From Ypsolopha sequella (lineage: Eukaryota > Arthropoda > Insecta > Lepidoptera > Ypsolophidae), in the NCBI GenBank assembly GCA_934047225.1, contig OW203986.1, forward strand, positions 16,557,221-16,621,220: a DNA stretch of 64,000 nucleotides, read 5' to 3'. The notes beneath the pieces were generated by a model that saw nothing but the letters and a program-made list of their open reading frames with translations, made no database searches and was not told where the DNA came from. Numbering within the stretch: the first letter of the stretch is position 1; the number at the start of each line of letters is the position of its first letter. The translations under genes were made by a program, and so were the position numbers. Of the stretch, positions 55,141 to 64,000 are shown piece by piece.

Positions 55141-56150
55141 GAAGACAGACAGAGACAGACCACTTTTTTTATAAGCAATCACACATCGCAGTTGGTATAA
55201 TGTCTAAAATTCTCAAGTGACGTTATAGCCGACAATTCTTTCAGAAATCATAAAAAAATATTTTTTATTTTTTCCCAAAATAATGAAAACATTCGTTCAT
55301 TAGGAAATAACATTTTATTGCATTCTTTTTTAAGGTAAGTAGGTACTTATTAAAGCCGATTCTGAAGGCTTCAATTTTAGTTTTAGTGCTGTCAAAACTA
55401 AATTTTCTTCATTGCAAAATAGTCCTCAGGTTTTAGAAACAGGAGTTAAATTACTTCGGAAAATTTTAGGTTTTGACGGCACTATAACCAAAATTAAAAC
55501 CTTCAGGATCGGCTTTACTATGTACTTAAATAAAAATATTTTGAAAATGTTTGAGTTATGATTTTATTTATTACCTTTATCTTTCCATTCACTGTTTGAC
55601 TTTTACAAGTATACCTTAATATTAATTACGTAACACGAAATCTGAAATTAGTTTGTTAAAAATCACTAAAACTTCTCTAGAATACCCAACACAGAACTGA
55701 TATATGCATCGTTCAAATATATGACCGAACGGGAATTGAAACTGTAACCCTCGGCCTTGCCTCGCCACCGAAGGCAGTACCCATTACACTATACGGGTTG
55801 TCTCATGAATATAACTAGTACGAAACCCGGGGTAAAATTACATAAGAGAGGGCAACCCTAATTATTTATGTACTTGTGTCTTCTGTCCCTTTCGGTGACA
55901 CGCTAGGCCGCAGTCTATGGTATCCTATGTCTATGGGTACAAACATCGCTCATAAAAACATCGATGTATCGATGTTTTCTCTAGGTTTTTTGTTTATTAA
56001 TAAACGCCATTATAACACAATTCTTTAAATTTTATATTTAATTCACTCACTATAGTCAAATCATGCAACTTTAGACACATTTCTTCTCAACTTTTTTTAT
56101 TGTTCTTCACACGATTATTTCACATGAATGAAATGCCTTTTGCTGACTTT
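55141..56150. other. Intergenic sequence
   Basis: No gene. 'acatcgatgtatcgatgttt' (55958-55977) is a short palindromic word. A tRNA-like relic is discussed among the rejected items. Confidence 0.4.
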
Positions 56151-56248
56151 CCCTGCGGTCCGTAATAGAATTACAATGGATCATAAGCCATTCACTTCAT
56201 ACTTTCGTAATCGATTTTAGCGAAATAATTCTATTTCGGAACGCGGGG
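56151..56248 (+). mobile_element. 98-bp palindromic MITE, CCCCGCGG family, copy 3
   Basis: CCCTGCGGTCCGTAATAGAA at the left and TTCTATTTCGGAACGCGGGG at the right. It differs from copy 1 at only a few bases and has the same length. No target duplication is visible. Confidence 0.7.
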
Positions 56249-57508
56249 CTATACTCGTCATAAAAACATCGGTCTAACCGTGGTCTAAGCATTGTTCATG
56301 GATACGTCGATGTTTCAAAACATCGAGGTATCGTTTGCATCCCCGGCATTACTTCAACCATGGCCGAATAAAACATTTTCTATACCATGACTTCAACAAA
56401 GTTTTGTTAATTAATAGCTTCTGCATGAAGTATAGCTTTCAAATTAATATTCTGATAAAATTAGCCTACTTCTGCCTCAAACATCTTATTTTATATTACC
56501 AAGTAATATTTTTATAACGCCCGGATTCAGTCTTTGATTAGTACTAGTGGCACAAAAAAACAAAAATGTATATTATAAAAATATTATGGAATTTATTCAG
56601 AAATTAATGACCTAGGTACTTAATGCAAATAATTTCACTCACATACTTCATTAATTTCGTTTGTATTATGTGTAAATAATATTTAAGTATCTATTTTATA
56701 AAATAACGTAATTAACCGAAACAATAAACTTTTAGTATAAAAATGTAGTGTTGTAAATTAATTAATGTTAAAATTAACGGCAATCTTGATGATCTTAGTT
56801 AGATCGCGTAAGAATTAAACTTGCTTTTAATGTACCATTAATCTGTGAGAACAACTACAACACTAGGTATCAAAAATTATCGCTGTTTTGCAGGGCCAAA
56901 AGTTTAACAGTTGATAAATGTAGGGCCACATAATGATACTTAGACGTACGGATCGCGCGCGAGTTCATGTCCTTTCTGAGGAATGTGGTAGTGCTGTGAC
57001 CTAATCAATTATGGTAATGTCGGTAATGACTTATCTGGCCAATTATTTCATATTTATGGGCATTGTAACTTACGATAATTTTGCAAAATATAAAACTAAA
57101 TTTGTTAAATGTTTATAAAAATACATTTCATTTAAATATTTTACATTTAAATTAATAATACAACAGGATATTTCTCGCCATTTCATGTGCTTGTTTATGT
57201 ATTTTACTCATAATTTAAAGAAAAATAGCGACTAAAAATTTTCGGTAACTATGGACGAATGCGGAGGCGGGTGAGGGGGGGGGGGGATGTACATGAACTC
57301 GTGCGCTATCTGTCTAGGTCTAATTATAAGACGAAGCTGACTTGTTCCAATGTAAAGAGAGCACAAACTTTAGACTAGTAGATAGTCCTTGCATTTACTT
57401 ATTGTGTACAAAGTTACCAACGACAAATTTTAATTTACACCAGACCATGTCAGCTATTCGCTATGATGACTCGGACCGTAAACAAAAATGATAGGTTCGT
57501 TGGTAATT
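56249..57508. other. Intergenic sequence
   Basis: Very AT-rich. No supported gene. Confidence 0.4.
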
Positions 57509-57629
57509 GTGTCGATTCGGTGTAACACGTTTTAACTTATTTGACAGGACTAAACTTAATTTAAGCGTTCTGTCTTTTTCTTTCTGTATCGCTTGAAATA
57601 AGGTTAGTCCTGTTACACCGAATCGACAC
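57509..57629. mobile_element. MITE, GTGTCGATTCGGTGTAACAC family, copy 1
   Basis: GTGTCGATTCGGTGTAACAC is inverted at the other end (gttacaccgaatcgacac). Inner 'cttatttgacaggactaaac'. 121 bp. Confidence 0.7.
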
Positions 57630-57749
57630 CAATATCTACAAAATAAATAGTTTTGTAATTTCATAACAATCCTTATATAAAAAAAAAATAATAATTTATC
57701 ATTGGTCTACCTCCCAGTTACGTTCAAGATAGAAAGCTGTTTTTTCATA

Positions 57750-57933
57750 CCACATGCTCTATAGATTCTACTGAACCACTTCCAAAGTAAAATATTTCAA
57801 ATAACGCGAAAAAAACAGTTCTCCGTAGAAATGTTTAATACCTATTCTTAATTTTCTATGGTGAAGGATTGTTTTTTTCGCGTTGTTTAATTTTTCTATG
57901 GAAGTAGTTCAGTGTAACCAATAGAGCGTGTGG
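57750..57933. mobile_element. Foldback MITE, CCACATGCTCTAT ends
   Basis: 'ccacatgctctatagattct' pairs with the complement of the right end; inner 'aacgcgaaaaaaaca' pairs with 'tgtttttttcgcgtt'. About 184 bp. Confidence 0.6.
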
Positions 57934-58262
57934 TTAAATTTTCTGAGCACGTCATCATTACACGATGTTTAATAAGAAATAAAGTTATCCAATTTAAACT
58001 ATCAGAAGTAGGTCTATTAGGTACTCAGAGAGCAGCTCCTTGAGGTGTAATTGATGAAAATAAAACCATCATCGGGATTATTGTTCTTCAAAATACCATT
58101 ACTGATAAATTACTCAACGTATATGTAACAGAATAATCAGAACGAATCAACGCGAAAATCCTACGATGATTGCAAAGATCCGGATAGTTGGAAACTTGGA
58201 AGGAATTTCGCAACCGTCCTAGCATAATTTGGTTGCTTTCCAACAAAAAGTTGATGCGACAA

Positions 58263-58465
58263 CAAGCGAAACGAAGTGGAGCGTGTTAGGTTGCTTGTGA
58301 TCATAAATTAGGGAGTCGAGGGAAGCGGAATGGAGTAAGACGAATCTTTTCGATCTTAACAGAAAGCTGTTTTCTGGAAACAAGGGTCACCTAGCTCCGC
58401 TTCGCTTCGCTCGGCACTCGAATTTATGATCATAAGCAACCTAACACGATCCTCTTCGCTTGGCT
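58263..58465. mobile_element. Foldback element with 27-bp arms
   Basis: 58283-58309 (gtgttaggttgcttgtgatc...) is inverted at 58421-58447 with one mismatch. Outer 'gcgaaacgaagtggagcg' and 'ctcttcgcttggctcgc' also pair loosely. Related words lie at 3880-3970. Confidence 0.6.
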
Positions 58466-58530
58466 CGCCGTCGCACCTAATTCGTCAATTTCCAAGTATC
58501 CGGACCTTGCAATCATCCTAGGAATATCGC

Positions 58531-58912
58531 CAGTGGCGTATTTACCCTAGGGCCAAAAGGGCTAAGGCCCGAGGCGGCAAGCAGCGAGGGGCGGCGCAAG
58601 CAATCAATTTCTTTATCAATTGTTAGGTACCTATCTGGTTTATTCGTCCAAAGTCTTTTAATTTATATTGCTTTTTGACTTTAAACTATCATAAAAAAAA
58701 TATTCGTCGGAAAATATGTAAATAGATATTAAATAAATGGTGTTTATTTTTTTGCAAGGTATGTTTAGTTTTTTCATTCATTATCATCACAGCCTACATC
58801 AACACACTGCTGGATTTTATTTTCAAATTGTAATATTTTTGGTTTTTCTCGTTAATTTATGGGGCGACAAACCTTACAGGCCCGGGGCGCCAAATCTTAA
58901 AATACGCCACTG
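58531..58912. mobile_element. hAT nonautonomous element, copy 2, perfect 8-bp TSD
   Basis: CAGTGGCGTATTT at the left is inverted at the right as AAATACGCCACTG (one internal mismatch). AATATCGC flanks both sides (58523-58530 and 58913-58920). 382 bp; it shares internal blocks with 19581-19809 and carries extra sequence in the middle. Confidence 0.85.
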
Positions 58913-60170
58913 AATATCGCGTTAATCAGTTTTTTCTTAATATCCTGCGACATATACAAAAAGTTAATTAATGGCCATAATGTTTTATCGCAACATCACA
59001 GTGTAAAGTGGATAACCTTGCCTCTTATTTTAGGTATGAATGTTGAAAGAGTATATTAGCCGGATTTTTGTACACACAATATTCTTACATTACAAGTAGA
59101 CATTTACAATAAAACATTGTACTGTTCAACGATGTGTATAAAAACAATGAAGGTACATTTTTTGCGTGTTATCGTGCGCGGCTTTATCGTTTTTTTTTCA
59201 GGATATAATAAATTATTTGATATCTTGAGATCTTGTCGAATTTATTTCGACATCGTAAGAATCATTCTAATTCATATAAATTAAATAGAAGAATAAATTA
59301 ATGCAAAATTAACTAGTGAAGAATAAGTCATTATGCTGATATGAGAATAAGGTTTAAGCGAGCAAAAGCAATTCTTTTTAGTACAACCTTTACAGAAATA
59401 TAAAATAGACATTCAAACTAACATGATTTTAAGACAACTTTTTTGGATAAACAATATTCTCATACCTGTGAATTCACTATAGATTCCAGATTCCCTTTCT
59501 TAATCACGTTAGTTTATTACCTAGTTAGCTTGTGTTACCGTTTTACGGTTGGTTTGTTTACATTAGAAATGTCTTCTTTACAAACAATACATAACAGATT
59601 TCATAAAAAGCACGGTTTGAGTACAACATAAAATAACATACATGAAAAAAAAAAAACAATATTACTGTGTGATAGCGAAAAAAAAACGAGTAAATTGGTT
59701 CTGAGTATCAAAAAAATAAGTCAAAAGATTATTATAATTTTTGCTAAACGTTACATTTTTGTAATACTAACCAAATAATAATTCAAATTTATTTATACTT
59801 CGTCATCTCGAAAACCAAATTCGGTGATCAAATCTGGTCGTATCGTCGCGTTGAGTACACAGCATGTCGTGAGAAAGTTAGTTTTAGGTTATTATTACAT
59901 TTTATTTAATTAATCAAACTATATTACGCAGAGAAATACACAGGTTGCCACGAATAATTTGGCCAAATTCGTCATTCCACAGTTCTAAATTATCAGTCCA
60001 AAGCTAGTATTTTTATGATTTTATTAATCTTTTAGGCACGAGGGCTTAAGAATTGTGTTTTTTTCTAATCTCACTAATTGAGGACTGATACAACTCAGTC
60101 AGAGTCAAGAACGTGATACTAAAAAGTTGCTTCTAGTTTAGTTTCGTTAGATAAAGCTTTACAACATGTT
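58913..60170. other. Intergenic sequence
   Basis: AT-rich; no supported gene or RNA. Confidence 0.4.
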
Positions 60171-60346
60171 TGAGTCGATTCGGTGTAGCACGATTTAACT
60201 TATTTGACAGGACTAAACTTAATTTGAGCATTCTGTCTTTTTGTATCGAAAAGACAAAGACAGGGCGCTTAAAATAAGGCGCTTATAATAATAAAATAAT
60301 ATAGTCCTGTCAAATAAGTTAAGTCGTGTTACAACGAATCGACACC
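60171..60346. mobile_element. MITE, GTGTCGATTCGGTGTAACAC family, copy 2
   Basis: 'gagtcgattcggtgtagcac' and 'gtgttacaacgaatcgacac' are the ends. The interior repeats 'cttatttgacaggactaaac' and its complement near the right end. Longer than copy 1. Confidence 0.65.
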
Positions 60347-60411
60347 ATTATATATACAAGGTAACTTTGATTTACACACCTAAATAATGACTGGAGAGTC
60401 TCCACAGAGAG

Positions 60412-60672
60412 TCTGGCGTGCACAGAACTTTTTGCTGGAAAAGCAAACAATTGGTCAAGAACAACAATAAAAAAAATATTAAAAAATTAAAATATCACTT
60501 TGAAAAAAAAAAGTTTGTATAGGAAATTTTCACTCTAGGGTAGACATTGTCTACCCTGGCGTCATACAAATATTTTTTTTTCAAAGTGATATTTAAATTT
60601 TTTAATATTTTTTTATTGTTGTTCTTGACCAATTGTTTGCTTTTCCAGCAAAAAGTTCTGTGCACGCCACTG
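60412..60672. mobile_element. About 260-bp near-perfect palindrome
   Basis: 'ggcgtgcacagaactttttg' at about 60415 is inverted at 60649-60668, and the two halves pair almost base for base towards the centre ('gtagacattgtctac' at about 60541). The right end CACGCCACTG resembles hAT termini. Noncoding. Confidence 0.75.
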
Positions 60673-60989
60673 TAGACAGATAATTATAATAATCGAAGAA
60701 CTAGACATAATGTTTGTGAATGTTATATGGTTTTCCCTCATACAATGGCAGGTCAGTAAGTATGGGAAGCCAAAAAGTTTTTTCGCGTGCCACTTCCTCC
60801 ACAGTTTAATCTTGTTTCTAACCATGGAGTCCCCGGTTAAAATTTAGGTGTATCAGATGTAAATGGACAGGCATTTTTGGACAAAAGCACATACTCTACA
60901 TAATACTGAACAAGTTTTCCAAGAAACATGCACGCGGAGACGAATGAAATAGTTCTCCTATCCATATCAACCTAAATGAACAAGTAGTA

Positions 60990-61134
60990 GTGTCGATTCG
61001 GTGTAACACGTTTTAACTTATTTGACAGGACTAAATCCAAGCGTTTTTATTTCTGTATCGAAAAGACAAAGACAGGACGCTTAAAATAAGGTTAGTCCTT
61101 TTAAACAAGTTAAGCCATGTTACACCGAATTGAC
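60990..61134. mobile_element. MITE, GTGTCGATTCGGTGTAACAC family, copy 3
   Basis: Left end GTGTCGATTCGGTGTAACAC, right end 'tgttacaccgaattgac'. Inner 'ttatttgacaggactaaa' as in the other copies. Confidence 0.65.
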
Positions 61135-61694
61135 CCCATTGTAAATTTTGTATGGATAAGACCAAGTCTTTTTTTTCACCTCTCTTCATCCGAAATCTGC
61201 GTGCAAAGGTGCTTTTTAACCGCTAACGTGGAAAAGGTTTTTAAAATTCGAAGCTATCTATTCAAAAAAGGGTTCTAAACCACAGACTGAATTGCATTAA
61301 TACTTATTTCGTGTCAATGGGCCAGCCTCATTTTTAGAACAATCGCGCTGGCCAGCACGAGGATTGCATGAAAAAAAAAAAAGGTTCGTTTGTTTTTCTT
61401 GCACCTAGCATTTTCCTCGCTTTTTGAAGTGAAAAATTGTGTACTTCGCTCGGCAGCAAAGTTATTTTGCGTCTCGTCTTTGCTTGCTCAGGTTTCAATA
61501 CAAGTAAGTACTAGCGCCAAATAAGAACTTTGCAGCCTTGCATAACAAATAACTATTATCTGTTTGGGTATGATTCTTTAGGAAAATTGTTCAGTACGAT
61601 CAGTAGAATATGTGGCTTTATTTCAAGATATCCTATCCGTTAACACCTGGTATAAATCATGAGACGTAACATAATCAGTCCGATCGGTGGTGCC
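61135..61694. other. Noncoding, downstream of the SLC12A8-like gene
   Basis: Probable 3' untranslated region and intergenic DNA for the minus-strand gene. No convincing poly(A) signal chosen. Confidence 0.4.
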
Positions 61695-61857
61695 CTAGCT
61701 ATCGACGGCGATCATGTGTGTCTGCAGCGCGGTGGACTGGTGGTAGCGGCGGCGTGATGCGAAGTCCTCATTATCGTCATTCAGCCGCTCGGACTCGGTC
61801 GCGATGTCCGAGTGCACTGGGGTCACCACTAGCTGCTCGTACTCTAGCGGCCTTTTT
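61695..61857 (-). CDS. SLC12A8: SLC12A8-like transporter, last exon
   Basis: Acceptor AACTAACAG at 61858. 163 bases end in TAG at 61695-61697. It encodes the cytosolic C-terminus: KRPLEYEQLVVTPVHSDIAT, then NDDNEDFASRRRYHQS. 'NEDFASRRRYH' is my main reason, with the upstream exons, to assign this to the SLC12A8/CCC9 branch of cation-chloride cotransporters. The phase joins exactly with the exon at 62475 (ATT GG|A). Confidence 0.65.
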
Positions 61858-62474
61858 CTGTTAGTTCAATTATATTATATTATAATATATTTTCAATCTC
61901 TTTAATACAAATAATATTATTTTGAATTATTCTTGTAACAAGTATAGAGATCTATTTTTAAATTTTATTATGTAAAATTTAAATATTAATATTTTTGATT
62001 AAACAAAATTGTTAACTAGTTATGTGATTACTTGGGATATAACCTATGGAATTTGATACAGATATCTTTGGATTAGTGGCAGAGATGTTTAAACTATGGG
62101 GCGGTCTTTTTCTGTAATGTATAGAAATATTTTTATTAAAATGTAATAATAATAAAATCAGAAAATGGAGTATTACTCGTGCAAGGGAAAAAATGTTTGG
62201 GCTACCAAAGTATTAAAAAAATATCTGTATTTGTTACAATTCATGAAAAGGATGACGACTGCAAAACTGATTTGAATGGTGTTTCAGTAAAATGATTATA
62301 GTTTTCGAAAGTACAATGTTCACCAGCTATCCCTGTGCATATTAATAAAGGGACAGAAGACGTGCCAGTTGCGAATTTTAGGAACATCAACGAGGAAGGG
62401 GGCTGGAATCGAAATTTACACCCGCTAAGTTTTGAGGAGTCCTTATTGGTAAAGAAATAAGGTCCACATCTCAC
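61858..62474 (-). other. SLC12A8: SLC12A8-like last intron
   Basis: Donor GTGAGA, acceptor TTAGTTC..CAG region. AT-rich. No internal element recognised. Confidence 0.6.
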
Positions 62475-62653
62475 CCAATGGCGTGCAACAGGGAGATCTT
62501 GAGCCAGATGAGGAAGCGGAAGTCGTTGGCGCGCCCCGGCTTGACGGCGGGGTTGGCTGCGCCGATGTACAGCCACAGCACCCACAGACACGCGAGGCAT
62601 CCGAGAGCGTACGCCCAGTGCACCAAGAACATCAGCAGCACTTTTATTGCTAC
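62475..62653 (-). CDS. SLC12A8: SLC12A8-like transporter, penultimate exon
   Basis: Acceptor CTTTTAG, donor GG|GTGAGA, 179 bases. It encodes VAIKVLLMFLVHWAYALGCL, ACLWVLWLYIGAANPAVKPG and DFRFLIWLKISLLHAIG. This gives one or two hydrophobic spans followed by the 'YIGxANPxxxPG...FRF..WL' pattern I associate with SLC12A8. Such proteins sit in the membrane; the substrate of insect members is not settled. Confidence 0.65.
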
Positions 62654-63227
62654 CTAAAAGACAAGTACATTGAAATTTTTCAATAGTAGTTTATGCTACA
62701 AGGGCGAAAAGGAATAAATTACGAGGTTAAATGTAACCGAGTAATTTATTGCTCTTACGCCCGTGTATCATACTACGTTTTTCAATGCATAGTGTAAGGA
62801 AATAAAGAAAAAATATTCTTGTGAACTTTAAATTATGATTGGCTCAAAAGGACTATATCCAGAGCCGTTAAACAGTGGAAAAAGTATAACATTTATGGTA
62901 CACAGGAAAGGCTGCAGGTTAGCCAACCATTGTAAATAAAAAAAAAAAAAAATAAAGCCCTAGGGCAATATAATCGACTTTCTGTTCGGTTTTGATGCAT
63001 AAAAAGTGAGCTTTTACGAGGCCTAAAAAATAATATATTAGTACAAAATACCACCATTTTAAATAACTTTAATGCGGCGTTAGCTCAGGGGTAGAACGAT
63101 GGCTTCTCATTCTTAAGATCCAGGTTCGATCCCCGGTTGGGCATGAAGGAAAACATCGTAAGGAAACCTGCATGCCCTAAAAAGTTAAAATATAATCTAT
63201 TCAAATTCTAAGTCTAAGAAAACTTAC
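62654..63227 (-). other. SLC12A8: SLC12A8-like intron with a SINE
   Basis: GTAAGT donor at 63227, TTTTAG acceptor at 62654. An A-rich run at about 62939-62955 and the SINE at 63073-63200 lie inside. 'aaaaggactatatccagagc' near 62848 resembles the LINE 3' flank words near 31620. Confidence 0.6.
63073..63200 (+). mobile_element. tRNA-derived SINE, lepidopteran type
   Basis: 'gcggcgttagctcaggggta' carries a pol III A box (TAGCTCAGGGGTAGA) and 'ggttcgatcccc' a B box 30-odd bases on. The acceptor arms do not pair well, so it is not a working tRNA. It continues 'gaaggaaaacatcgtaagga' and 'aacctgcatgcc', a block I know from many moth and butterfly SINEs. Confidence 0.75.
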
Positions 63228-63368
63228 CCCAGAGAGGGAGAGCCATCTATTGCAAAGATGTGAGTACCAGTTCTTGTTTTTAGAATGGACGCTGATGCTG
63301 GGTCGTCGCACGTCGCCATTCGCTCGGCCATTGGGCAGCGCTCCCTCCGATGGTGAGGGACTGAAATC
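63228..63368 (-). CDS. SLC12A8: SLC12A8-like transporter, upstream exon
   Basis: 141 bases, phase 0 at both ends. Acceptor TTATAG chosen (a TTTCAG lies 8 bases on and would break the frame). It encodes DFSPSPSEGALPNGRANGDV, a soluble loop, and KNKNWYSHLCNRWLSLSG, the 'NWYSxxCNRWxSLxG' motif that begins the next membrane span. This motif fits SLC12A8. Earlier exons lie beyond the window. Confidence 0.65.
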
Positions 63369-64000
63369 CTATAACAAACGAAAATTATTTATTTAATCAT
63401 AAATAAAAGTTTCATTACATACTCGAAATTAGTTTCGAAAATCGAAATTTCTGGACGCCCGTGCGAAAAAAATCTCAGGTCAGTACGAAATACTTATTGG
63501 TTGAAATTTCAATTCGTTCTCAGTTAGGTTCTTTTTGAGGTAAATTTGTCCAGACACTCGAAATTATTTCGCGGCCTCGTAGTTGGTAAAATAATACTGG
63601 CCGTTATTAGCGTCGCCGACCGGCAGATCGGCGCGCAATGTCAGTATGATACTACCCACAACAAACAAAGCGATATGGCTTAGCACCGTAGCCTTTCCCT
63701 GAGGGGAAAAAGAGAACCAAAAAAAAACCTTCGGCTCACGTCAAAACTTGTAGCTTCCTTCCTAGGGTAAGAAAATGTCATTTTGTACTCAGTACAAAAT
63801 ATACTAGATATTTCTAGGCTAATTTTATACCTAAAAATATTTCGGTACCCGATGCCGTAATAGGTGATGGTATTGGTAAGGAAAATGGTGGTTTCATTGA
63901 CTTTGCGTTGAATATATCTGCTTGCACCAGTATCAGGCCGGGCGCACTCGCCAAGGCTACAAGTACATGGGCAGGCGGGGCCGGCGGCGGCAGGACTATT
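63369..64000 (-). other. SLC12A8-like intron, window edge
   Basis: 63420-63790 resembles the repeat at 14480-14780 ('ggttctttttga', 'ataatactggccgt'). The last about 80 bases (63920-64000) become GC-rich and are open in more than one minus-strand frame. They could be the edge of another exon, but I cannot choose a frame or a splice site. Confidence 0.4.

Noticed and set aside
55726..55800. tRNA gene on the minus strand
   Set aside because: A-box-like TAGTGTAATGG and B-box-like AGTTTCAATTCCC are present, but the acceptor arms do not pair and the anticodon arm is poor; at best a tRNA-derived relic.
63073..63144. Functional tRNA gene
   Set aside because: A and B boxes are good, but the acceptor stem does not pair and a SINE body follows; called a SINE instead.

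Overview
This window looks like part of a moth or butterfly genome. Several points support that. The DNA is AT-rich, with intron-containing host genes and no bacterial-style gene packing. A tRNA-derived SINE near 63.1 kb is followed by a 'GAAGGAAAACATCGT' block typical of Lepidoptera. The abundant 'aagtgcgagtcggactcgcgc ... ggttccgta' repeat, a Helitron-like end (CGCGGGCAAAAGCTAG) and many small foldback elements also fit. Species cannot be named from the sequence.

Host genes are few. SMNDC1 (splicing factor SPF30, Tudor domain) is complete on the minus strand in four coding exons (21583 to 17172), predicted at 241 aa. The last three coding exons of an SLC12A8-like cation-chloride cotransporter lie on the minus strand at 63368-61695. 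A GC-rich island (about 1860-2095) and a TATA/Inr-like site followed by a splice donor (about 30103-30187) may mark promoters, but no coding sequence can be tied to them. All the rest is intergenic sequence and mobile DNA.

Regions. 1-17 kb: noncoding DNA with Helitron-like, foldback and other dispersed repeats, plus a 2.2-kb element with 28-bp terminal inverted repeats, a 7-bp target duplication and a THAP-domain exon (6563-8791). 17-21.6 kb: SMNDC1, whose introns carry at least five miniature elements. 21.6-31.5 kb: noncoding DNA with a multi-exon THAP pseudogene and a third THAP exon fragment. 31.6-50.8 kb: a nest of transposons. Two I-group LINEs with RNase H domains (here B, then A, both minus strand) lie head to tail, with the same 12-bp sequence GAGGTTATATAA before B, between B and A, and after A. 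LINE A is split twice. One insertion is a CR1/Daphne-like LINE on the plus strand (32342-35869). The other is a BEL/Pao LTR-retrotransposon complex (36087 to about 40930). LINE B is split by a small RTE-like fragment. 50.8-61.7 kb: intergenic DNA with a degraded YqaJ-type nuclease gene and several MITE families. 61.7-64 kb: the SLC12A8-like gene.

The most unusual feature is inside the BEL/Pao complex: an intronless, open copy of a membrane-anchored AA15 lytic polysaccharide monooxygenase (LPMO) lies directly between two BEL/Pao LTRs (39075-39994). Its first residues are encoded by LTR sequence and its last residues run into the next LTR. This is the arrangement expected if an LTR retrotransposon picked up a cellular mRNA. 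The frame keeps both copper-brace histidines but has lost its own ATG, so whether it makes a working enzyme is open.
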